Assembly: GCA_030642185.1 (NCBI GenBank)
Contig: DAOWOG010000118.1
Coordinates: forward strand, 1 to 5,424
DNA: 5,424 nucleotides
Direction: 5' to 3'
Origin: Helicobacteraceae bacterium
GTDB lineage: Bacteria; Campylobacterota; Campylobacteria; Campylobacterales; Sulfurimonadaceae
Shown here: in pieces, positions 1-5,424 of the stretch
Position numbering within the stretch: the stretch's first letter is position 1
Layout of the letters: each line of letters starts with the position of its first letter
Notes under the pieces: generated by a model
Told to the model about the DNA's origin: nothing
Databases searched by the model: none
Seen by the model: only the letters and a program-made list of their open reading frames with translations
Program-made: the position numbers and the translations under genes

Positions 1-137
1 CCTGCCGAGACCGCAAATGCCGTCATTAAAACCGGACGGGTACGAATTCGGATACTCTCGAACATCGCCTCTTTTTTGTGCATACCCTGCTTCATTTTTT
101 CCAACGCAAAGTGGATCAGTAATATAGCATTATTGAC
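1..137 (-). pseudogene. Out-of-frame 3' continuation of the RND pump gene, cut by the window edge
   Basis: Starting at 137 and reading leftwards in the frame that follows if one 17-bp repeat copy is removed, 45 codons stay open to position 3. They begin VNNAILLIHFALEKMKQG and continue through IRIRTRPVLMTAFAVSAG. This is the conserved end of TM10, the cytoplasmic linker and the start of TM11 in AcrB-type pumps (compare RLRPILMT in AcrB). It includes the likely equivalents of AcrB R971 (codon 42-44) and T978 (codon 21-23), both part of the proton relay. The piece belongs to the pump gene ending at 116 and has been separated from it by the duplication. It could be translated separately only by a restart, for example at ATG 95-93, which has a weak GGA before it. 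The C-terminus lies outside the window. Confidence 0.9.
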
Positions 138-2947
138 AATATAGCATTATTGACAATAATTCCCGAAAGCAGGATAAAACCCATCATTGCCGGCATGGAG
201 GTATGATACCCTGCTGCAAGCAGTGTCCAGGATGCACCAATAATCGTGAGTGGAATTGAAAGAAGGATCATCACTGAAATCTTAACCGAGTTGAAAAGTG
301 TAATTAACGATAGTAAGATGAAAATCAATGCAAATGCGATGGCTCCTATCATCCGTGAAGCAGCACTTTTGAACTGCTTGATATCTCCAGTCTGCTCCAT
401 CGTAACAGAATCCGGCAACCTAATGTCTTTGGCTGCCTCTTCAAAATTTGCCATAATGTGTGAAATGGCTGCTTTTTCACGAAAACCGTAAACATTAAGC
501 GTATAGTTCAACCCTTCACGCGTAATGAGACTGGGCTCTGTGAGTGTTGTGATTTTGGCCACAGCATTAAGCGGGATAACACCTTTTGGACTTTGTAACA
601 GTATGGATTCCAGCTGATCCGTACTTTCACGCTTGTCTGAGGGCACCCAGAGACGTATGTTAAAACTGCTGCTGTTTTGCAAACTGAAGGTACCGACTTG
701 TGCACCACGCAGATAAGCCTGCAGCTGCGCAGCAATGTCCGCACGGCTGAGTTGATAGAAGCCGGCACGCTGCTCATCCACTTCAAGATTAAAGACACCC
801 TTATCACTCTCCCAGGTTTTTGAGACAGAGACAACACCTTGCGTTTTATGCATTGCCGTTTCGATCATGGCTCCGGCACGTTCTAAATCTTCAAAACTAT
901 CACTGGAGAGCGTGACATCAATATTGGCACGAAGACTTGCCAGTGCTGTTGCACCATAATCGACGACATCGATACTTTTAACGTTTGTGATGAAGGAGAG
1001 CTTCTCGCGCAGTTTGTGTTCAATATCCCAGACACTCTCTTCACGCTGGAACCTGTCGACATAGGTTGCCGTGATCGCAATATGATCGATCCCGCTGCCG
1101 CTGCCGATACTCAACACACCCGGCTCACTCCCGATGGCAGAAGAGAGATGCAGTAACTCGCCCTCGTGAGCGATGATCGCATCGGCCTCTTTGAGAATAC
1201 GCTCACTCACTTCAAGAGGAAGATTAGGATCAACAGTAATGGCGATTTTGACGGCACCGGTATCCATTGGCGGCATCAACTCCTGACCGACCAGCGGCAT
1301 CACAAGTTTAACACTGCTGATAAAAAGAAACGCAAGCGCTGCAAAATAGATGAAAGCTACTGTTTTATACTCCAGTGCAGCACTCAGTGCTGATTTGAAA
1401 AAGTTGGCAATAAAGCCGTTGACACCGCCGGTGATCCGATGAAAACCACGCTCAAAACGCAAGATCAAAGGGTTCTGAATGGCGAGAATTTTGAGTGATA
1501 GCAGCGGTACTGCCGTAATGGAGATAATGTACGAAGCTGCCAGGGCCAAAAGCAGTGTCCCAACAAGCGGTTGAAAGACTGTTTGCGGATAACCGCCGAC
1601 AAAAAGCATCGGTGAAAGGGCGATCATCGTAGTAATCGTTCCGGAAAGATCAGCGAACATAATCTCTTTGGTTCCGGCAAAAACAGCTTTGTGTATCTCA
1701 TCATGCAGCTCTTTATAGTGCCTCTCAATATTCTCCATAACGACAACCGTATCATCGAGGAGGAGTCCCAGTGCCAATATAATGGCGGTGAGGGTGACGA
1801 CATTGAACTCAATCCCCACAATCCACATCAACGCGATCGTTGACGCATAAACGATAGGAATCGTAATGAGTACGACGAGCACCTGACGAAAACTTGCCAA
1901 AAAGAAGAAGACAACCAGCGTTGACATGATAATCGCATCTCTAAGCGATTCAAACATATTTTCGGTACTTTGAATAATGGTCTCTTTTTGTGTGTCGGTA
2001 ATCTCAAAAGTGATATTGGGATAAGCGGCTTGAAGTTCTTCCAACGCGGCTTCAACATGTTCGATACTTCTGATCACATCGGCATCAATGCCGCGCTGTA
2101 CCGCAATCGCAATAGCCGCTTTTTGATTTCCGTAATAAAGCGCACTGTTTTCGTAATGGCTGAAGGAGATCTCGGCAAGATCGCCCAGGATAATATTTGG
2201 TGTAATATGCAGGGCCTGAAGTGCCGCAATACTCTCACGTTCTCCCTTGGATTTAAGCAGGTACCGACTGCTGTCAGAGGTAATAAAACCTATAGCGAAA
2301 TCGCTGTTGTTTTTTTTGATACTCTCTATCAATGACGCTATAGTGAGTTTATGGGCATCAAGTTTTTGTTTATCCACAATAATCTGAATCTCTTTTTCAT
2401 ATCCGCCAAAGATATCAACATTGGCGATGCCTTCAAGTTTGATCAATTTATGGCGGATCTCATTTTGTGCCAGTTGACGGATATCACTCAGTGCCATCTG
2501 ATCAGAACTGAGTGCGATGGTCAAAATCGGTGCAGTCGCAGAGGAGATCTTATGAATCTGAGGCTCTTTAATGGACTCTGGCAATCTGGATCGAAGTTTG
2601 TCAATGCTGTTTTTGACATCACTGGAGGCATCTTCAAGGTCTTTACTGTAGTCAAACTCTGCCTGAATCACACTCACTTCATCGATGGTCGAGGAGAAGA
2701 CACGACGAATCTTCTCCAAAGTATAAAGCTCTTCTTCGATAGGTACGTTGACATTGGAGGCAAGACTTTTAGCCGAAGCACCCGGATTAACGACCACAAC
2801 GGCGATGGTAGGATAGTTGGAATCCGGAAAAAGTTTACGATCGATCTTTTGATACCCCACCAGACCCAAAAAGATAAAAAGTATCAAAAACGAATAGATA
2901 AAGTAGGGTCGCTTGAGCATGCGCTCGACAAAAGTTGTTGTTTTCAT
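116..2947 (-). CDS. AcrB-type RND efflux pump, inner-membrane subunit, truncated by a frameshift
   Basis: This is the inner-membrane proton/substrate antiporter of a tripartite efflux complex (RND superfamily, HAE1/AcrB type). The 943-residue product shows TM1 at about 17-35, then the first large periplasmic loop, TM2-TM6 at about 338-486 and TM7 at about 528-548. The second periplasmic loop follows, then TM8-TM10 at about 866-939. TM4 carries the paired proton-relay aspartates D398 and D399 (LALGLLLDDT), equivalent to AcrB D407/D408. The TM10 position of AcrB K940 is Asn (N933 in IVNNAIL). AcrB-type pumps are usually about 1020-1050 residues, so roughly 100 are missing. A 17-bp tandem duplication (121-154) shifts the frame after L937, adds SIMLYY and stops at TGA 116-118, removing TM11-TM12. 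The ATG start lies 1 bp after the adaptor stop, with a weak GTGAG ribosome site 8 bp before it, so translation is probably coupled. The family is secure; the substrate is unknown. As written the protein is probably non-functional. Confidence 0.93.
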   Translation of the reverse strand: MKTTTFVERMLKRPYFIYSFLILFIFLGLVGYQKIDRKLFPDSNYPTIAVVVVNPGASAKSLASNVNVPIEEELYTLEKIRRVFSSTIDEVSVIQAEFDYSKDLEDASSDVKNSIDKLRSRLPESIKEPQIHKISSATAPILTIALSSDQMALSDIRQLAQNEIRHKLIKLEGIANVDIFGGYEKEIQIIVDKQKLDAHKLTIASLIESIKKNNSDFAIGFITSDSSRYLLKSKGERESIAALQALHITPNIILGDLAEISFSHYENSALYYGNQKAAIAIAVQRGIDADVIRSIEHVEAALEELQAAYPNITFEITDTQKETIIQSTENMFESLRDAIIMSTLVVFFFLASFRQVLVVLITIPIVYASTIALMWIVGIEFNVVTLTAIILALGLLLDDTVVVMENIERHYKELHDEIHKAVFAGTKEIMFADLSGTITTMIALSPMLFVGGYPQTVFQPLVGTLLLALAASYIISITAVPLLSLKILAIQNPLILRFERGFHRITGGVNGFIANFFKSALSAALEYKTVAFIYFAALAFLFISSVKLVMPLVGQELMPPMDTGAVKIAITVDPNLPLEVSERILKEADAIIAHEGELLHLSSAIGSEPGVLSIGSGSGIDHIAITATYVDRFQREESVWDIEHKLREKLSFITNVKSIDVVDYGATALASLRANIDVTLSSDSFEDLERAGAMIETAMHKTQGVVSVSKTWESDKGVFNLEVDEQRAGFYQLSRADIAAQLQAYLRGAQVGTFSLQNSSSFNIRLWVPSDKRESTDQLESILLQSPKGVIPLNAVAKITTLTEPSLITREGLNYTLNVYGFREKAAISHIMANFEEAAKDIRLPDSVTMEQTGDIKQFKSAASRMIGAIAFALIFILLSLITLFNSVKISVMILLSIPLTIIGASWTLLAAGYHTSMPAMMGFILLSGIIVNNAILSIMLYY
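121..154. repeat. Perfect 17-bp tandem duplication in the RND pump gene
   Basis: The unit AATATAGCATTATTGAC occurs at 121-137 and again, identically, at 138-154. On the coding strand each copy covers the VNNAI codons of TM10 plus two bases. Seventeen extra bases shift the frame by +2 and expose the stop at 116-118. Removing either copy joins two conserved RND segments in frame, which identifies the duplication as the cause of the truncation. The right-hand copy and the base pairs after it form a short inverted repeat (ATTATTG at 146-152, CAATAAT at 154-160), which could favour polymerase slippage here. Which copy is the extra one cannot be decided. Confidence 0.96.
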
Positions 2948-2948
2948 C

Positions 2949-4004
2949 TCAGCGGCTCACTTTAACCTTGCCCAGGCTCGGAAGCAGACTCAGTTTAGCC
3001 TCGGAAGCACTGGCAACCGGTGAGGATGGGCAAGGGGTAATGAGTGCTTCTTGATGATCCTGCAGTGTAATATTAACTTCTAAAGGCAAAAAGTGTTCAT
3101 CCTGGTAAAGCATAACCGATAGGGCACTGTTTTGATGTAACAGCGCACTTAACGGTACGGCACAACCACTCTTCTCATTTGTAACGACTTCAATATTCAC
3201 TAAGCTGTGATTAACGACATTCATAGGTGCATCAAGGCTTACTTCGGCAACGAGCAGACCATTTTCACTGTGATCATAAAGCTTGGAGACAACTCCAACT
3301 TTTCTGTTTTGATAAAGAACCGATTCACCTGCCCTGATAGACTTTGATGTCGGCATGTAGCTAAAAATCATCTGCTGCGCTTCAGAGTGAAGTTTTAAAA
3401 TCGCCTTTCCCGGTAATGCAAGATCACCTGCATGCAACAACAATGCACTGACCATTCCGTCAAACGGAGCTTTGATATTGAGATAGTCAAGCTGAATTTT
3501 GATCTGTTTGATCTTTTGTGCTGTTGTTTCCAATGCAGCTGTTTTATTTTGATAGAGCACAACAGAGGCATCATATTTTTCACGGCTCAGTCCACCGGCT
3601 TTATAAAGCTTTTCATTACGATCCAGCAGTGATCTGGCATAGTCAAGATCAGCAAGCTGCGCTTTTTTTTGTGCCTCTGCAGCACTGAGATTCGATTGTA
3701 ACTCCCCATCATCGATCTGAATAAGAAGATCCCCTTTTTTAACAACAGAATTTTCACTTACACGAAGTCTGGTAATGAGACCGCTTAGTTTTGAAGCGAC
3801 ATTGACACCCTGTACAGGTTTGATCTCTGCCAAAAAGGAGCGTCGCTCCTGCAAACTTTTCGTTTCGGCATTGACCGTTTTAATAGCATAATGCCTCTCT
3901 ATCGGAGTCGTTTGGTTTTGTCTGCTTTCCTGGCGTGTCTTAAAAAGTTTGACAGCACCGAAAACGATGGCTGCAATGACGATTAACAGTAGAATTTTTT
4001 TCAC
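2949..4004 (-). CDS. RND efflux periplasmic adaptor subunit (membrane fusion protein, HlyD/AcrA family)
   Basis: The adaptor links the inner-membrane pump to the outer-membrane channel in the periplasm. The 351-residue product begins with a basic, hydrophobic segment (residues 1-20, MKKILLLIVIAAIVFGAVKL) that is an uncleaved anchor or signal peptide. No lipobox cysteine is seen. Two half-lipoyl segments (about 69-98 and 172-205, the latter with IKAPFDGMVS) flank an alpha-helical hairpin at about 99-171. Its tip reads RNEKLYKAGGLSREKYD; R129, L133 and S140 match the R-x3-L-x6-S spacing of the AcrA tip motif that contacts TolC. A beta-barrel domain (about 207-280) and a shorter membrane-proximal part follow. 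The length is slightly below AcrA's (about 400). The start is GTG, overlapping the channel's TGA by 4 bp, with a good AAGGAG site 7 bp upstream. The reading frame is intact, so the adaptor may still be made and could serve another pump. Confidence 0.94.
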   Translation of the reverse strand: MKKILLLIVIAAIVFGAVKLFKTRQESRQNQTTPIERHYAIKTVNAETKSLQERRSFLAEIKPVQGVNVASKLSGLITRLRVSENSVVKKGDLLIQIDDGELQSNLSAAEAQKKAQLADLDYARSLLDRNEKLYKAGGLSREKYDASVVLYQNKTAALETTAQKIKQIKIQLDYLNIKAPFDGMVSALLLHAGDLALPGKAILKLHSEAQQMIFSYMPTSKSIRAGESVLYQNRKVGVVSKLYDHSENGLLVAEVSLDAPMNVVNHSLVNIEVVTNEKSGCAVPLSALLHQNSALSVMLYQDEHFLPLEVNITLQDHQEALITPCPSSPVASASEAKLSLLPSLGKVKVSR

Positions 4005-5296
4005 TTTTTGTCTCCTTGTTCGAGCAGGTAATCGAGATAGAAATGGGCAATCCGATGTTGGTAACCAACCATGATGAGTTGACTTTTTGCCAGCTGGGAT
4101 TGCGCTTTGGCAACGAGCAGATCATTGATATCAGCCGCACCGTTATCAAAACGGATCTGTTCGATCTTTTCACTCTCAGACGTTAAGGCAGATTGTGCCA
4201 TGACACTTTTATGACTCTGTATGGCACTCTCTATTTTGCTTTTCGCTTCGACAAGCATTCTTTTAAATTCGAGTTTGGTTTTGGAATCTTCAAGCTTGCT
4301 GCTCAGTGCCTGGATCTTTGCTTTTTGAGAAGCTGCACTGCGTCCGCCGAAATCATAAATATTCCAGTGCAGATTCACACCGGCCTGCCATACTTCCTGA
4401 TTGGTCCAGTCACCGCTGTATTTGTTACTATCATCATTGGGGCCGAAGTTTTGGCCGTAATAACCGCTAAGACCGACCTGCGGATAGTACGAAGCATCAC
4501 TTTTTTCGATGTTTTTGCTACTTTGGCGTATCTGCATTGATTTGAGTTTAAAACGCTCCAGATCCTTATTATGTGCATTATCCTCTGTAAACAGTTGTAT
4601 TTCGATATCAATAGGATCAAGTGTATCTATGGTCTCAACATTCATGACTGCCACGAGAGAAGCACGTAATATCGTGATATTGGAGCGGAATTGGGATCGT
4701 TGATTGCGTGCCATTTCAAGGGCGGCTGCAGATTTTAGTTTTTCAAGTTTTGATTTTTTACCCAGTTCAACCTCAGTCTCAATCGAAGCATGAAGGCTCT
4801 CAAGTGCTTTGATATAACGGTTTTGGGCATCTTGTTGTGCTTCAAACGAAAGGATGTTGGCATAGAGGGTTTTGACATTGTAGATCAGCTGTTCACGACC
4901 GAGTTTCAGCTGTGCCGATGCCATCTCTTTCTGCAAAGAGGCGATCTCTACCGTACGTTTCTGGGCAAAACCGGTAAAAAGTGCCACATCATAAGCAACA
5001 CCGGCAGTGAAAAGGTCTTCGGTCGTCGCGACGGCAGCAGGATCGCTAAAAATGGAAGCCGGTGTCAACGGTACCAGTGTGCGCGGCAGATTATAATGCA
5101 TATACGACGCGACAGCGGTCAACTTTCCATAGTTTTTCGCATCATGTTCCTGGAGGTTAAGATCACCAAGCTTATAGTTCAGTTCCTGTTTTTTAATGTC
5201 AGGGTTGTTGTTCAAGGCGGTAGCAACACTCTCTTCTATGCTCAGTCCAAATAACATGGGCGTCGAGAGCAGGATGACCTGTAGGGCTTTAAGCAA
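4001..5296 (-). CDS. TolC-like outer-membrane efflux protein (OEP family)
   Basis: This is the outer-membrane exit duct of the efflux complex, expected to act as a trimer with a periplasmic alpha-helical tunnel. The 431-residue product has a signal peptide at about 1-19 (hydrophobic LQVILLSTPMLFGLS). Two OEP-type halves follow, at about 20-220 and 240-425. The beta-strand parts are recognisable as AGVAYDVALFTGF (98-110) in the first half, and SYYPQVGLSGYYGQN (269-283) and VNLHWNIYDFGGRS (307-320) in the second. The C-terminal helix IRFDNGAADINDLLVAKAQS (381-400) ending in YLLEQG is typical of the family. The start is taken as TTG 5296-5294. It is preceded by GAGGAG at 5 bp, an in-frame stop lies just upstream at 5306-5308, and the next Met (residue 14) would destroy the signal peptide. 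It is the first gene of the operon and its stop overlaps the adaptor start. No lipobox cysteine is present, unlike the OprM group. Confidence 0.94.
   Translation of the reverse strand: MLKALQVILLSTPMLFGLSIEESVATALNNNPDIKKQELNYKLGDLNLQEHDAKNYGKLTAVASYMHYNLPRTLVPLTPASIFSDPAAVATTEDLFTAGVAYDVALFTGFAQKRTVEIASLQKEMASAQLKLGREQLIYNVKTLYANILSFEAQQDAQNRYIKALESLHASIETEVELGKKSKLEKLKSAAALEMARNQRSQFRSNITILRASLVAVMNVETIDTLDPIDIEIQLFTEDNAHNKDLERFKLKSMQIRQSSKNIEKSDASYYPQVGLSGYYGQNFGPNDDSNKYSGDWTNQEVWQAGVNLHWNIYDFGGRSAASQKAKIQALSSKLEDSKTKLEFKRMLVEAKSKIESAIQSHKSVMAQSALTSESEKIEQIRFDNGAADINDLLVAKAQSQLAKSQLIMVGYQHRIAHFYLDYLLEQGDKK
4012..4017 (-). promoter_or_regulatory. Ribosome binding site for the GTG start of the adaptor gene
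   Basis: AAGGAG on the minus strand lies inside the last codons of the channel gene, 7 bp before the GTG at 4004-4002. It supports GTG as the true start and independent initiation in addition to coupling through the 4-bp overlap. Confidence 0.75.
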
Positions 5297-5301
5297 GGGA
5301 G

Positions 5302-5307
5302 CTCCTC
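5302..5307 (-). promoter_or_regulatory. Ribosome binding site that supports the TTG start of the channel gene
   Basis: GAGGAG on the minus strand lies 5 bp before TTG 5296-5294. It is the only good Shine-Dalgarno match near the 5' end, and an in-frame TGA at 5308-5306 excludes any start further upstream. It lies 7 bp after the base of the large leader hairpin, so folding or transcription stopping there would directly affect its use. Confidence 0.75.
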
Positions 5308-5314
5308 AAAATAA

Positions 5315-5379
5315 TATGGGCACCTCTAAAGACCCTGGATACCCTCAGAGGGTGTTCAGGGTCTTTAGAGGTGCCCATA
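5315..5379. repeat. 65-bp near-perfect palindrome in the operon leader; possible terminator or attenuator
   Basis: Positions 5315-5337 and 5357-5379 are exact reverse complements (23 bp, core GGGCACCTCTAAAGACCC). Inside them, ACCCT (5341-5345) pairs with AGGGT (5349-5353) around a 3-nt loop. The three positions between are A-T or G-T pairs when read as plus-strand RNA, giving a 31-pair stem; in minus-strand RNA two of them become A-C mismatches. In the operon direction the stem runs straight into TTATTTTG (5314-5307), which looks like an intrinsic terminator tail. On the plus strand the T7 run (5393-5399) starts 13 bp after the stem, too far for a standard terminator. It may be the terminator of a gene beyond the right edge, a leader attenuator, an mRNA-stabilising hairpin, or a copy of a small palindromic repeat. 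The structure is certain; its role is not. Confidence 0.9.
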
Positions 5380-5383
5380 GATA

Positions 5384-5389
5384 ATTGTA
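5384..5389 (-). promoter_or_regulatory. Possible -10 element for the efflux operon
   Basis: TACAAT on the minus strand sits 4 bp before the palindrome, with an A-tract (5393-5399 on the complement) just upstream. There is no well-spaced -35: TTGCGC is 14 bp away and TTAACA 20 bp away. Campylobacterota sigma-70 promoters often lack a clear -35 and rely on A/T-rich upstream DNA, so this is plausible. Transcription would then start at about 5377, putting the palindrome at the very 5' end of the mRNA. It rests on sequence resemblance alone. Confidence 0.35.
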
Positions 5390-5424
5390 GACTTTTTTTG
5401 TTAGCGCAATGTTAATGTAAAGAC

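Noticed and set aside
2310..2317. An 8-base T run (A8 on the coding strand) in the pump gene, and a similar T8 at 3663-3670 in the adaptor
   Set aside because: Homopolymers can drive phase variation in Campylobacterota, but eight As fits ordinary Lys codons, both frames are intact, and contingency tracts are usually longer.
1970..2335. A 121-codon open frame on the plus strand
   Set aside because: It is a shadow of the first periplasmic loop of the pump; the minus-strand frame has clear RND homology across the same bases.
2351..2965. A 204-codon open frame on the plus strand
   Set aside because: It lies entirely antisense to the pump and adaptor genes, has no recognisable domain, and its composition is that of a reversed conserved gene.
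4790..5254. A 154-codon open frame on the plus strand
   Set aside because: It is antisense to the channel gene's signal peptide and first half, with no family signature and no good ribosome site noticed.
5298..5305. 8-bp palindrome GGAGCTCC overlapping the ribosome site
   Set aside because: With no loop it cannot form a stable hairpin, and such short palindromes are common by chance.
5311..5316. TATTAT on the minus strand as a -10 box
   Set aside because: It would place the transcript start inside the ribosome binding site of the channel gene.
5393..5399. T7 run on the plus strand as the tail of a plus-strand terminator
   Set aside because: It starts 13 bp beyond the hairpin and no plus-strand gene precedes it in the window.

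Overview
The window holds one minus-strand operon for a tripartite RND efflux system. In transcription order it encodes a TolC-like outer-membrane channel (4001-5296), a periplasmic adaptor / membrane fusion protein (2949-4004) and an AcrB-type inner-membrane pump (116-2947, with the rest of the gene running off the left edge). The genes are packed as a single transcript: channel and adaptor overlap by 4 bp (GTGA), and adaptor and pump are separated by 1 bp (TGA-G-ATG). The channel starts with TTG, the adaptor with GTG and the pump with ATG. No regulator, RNA gene, CRISPR array or insertion sequence is visible. Base composition (mid-40s % GC by eye, not counted), the channel-adaptor-pump order and the protein style suggest a Campylobacterota (epsilonproteobacterial) genome of the Sulfurimonas/Sulfuricurvum type. 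This is an impression, not a proven assignment.

The most notable feature is a perfect 17-bp tandem duplication at 121-154 inside the pump gene. Because 17 is not a multiple of 3, it shifts the frame and brings in a TGA at 116-118, so the pump ends at residue 943, just after transmembrane helix 10. Reading the same DNA with one copy removed gives an uninterrupted continuation to the window edge. That continuation matches the conserved TM10-TM11 region of RND pumps (VNNAILLIHF, then RIRTRPVLMT). The missing part carries the equivalents of two AcrB proton-relay residues, R971 and T978. The pump is therefore probably inactive as written, although loss of one repeat copy would restore it exactly. 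It may be a recent mutation, a reversible on/off switch or a sequence artefact.

The second notable feature is a 65-bp near-perfect palindrome (5315-5379) in the short upstream region. It has 23 perfectly paired positions per arm plus a paired interior, and in the operon's direction it is followed at once by a U-rich stretch. Only 18 bp separate it from the TTG start, and the ribosome binding site lies in that gap. There is almost no room for a promoter below it, so the operon mRNA very likely carries this hairpin in its leader, or the operon depends on readthrough past a terminator. A possible -10 box (TACAAT) lies just upstream of it at 5384-5389.

If intact, the three proteins would form an envelope-spanning, proton-driven export pump. 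The substrate cannot be told from the sequence.
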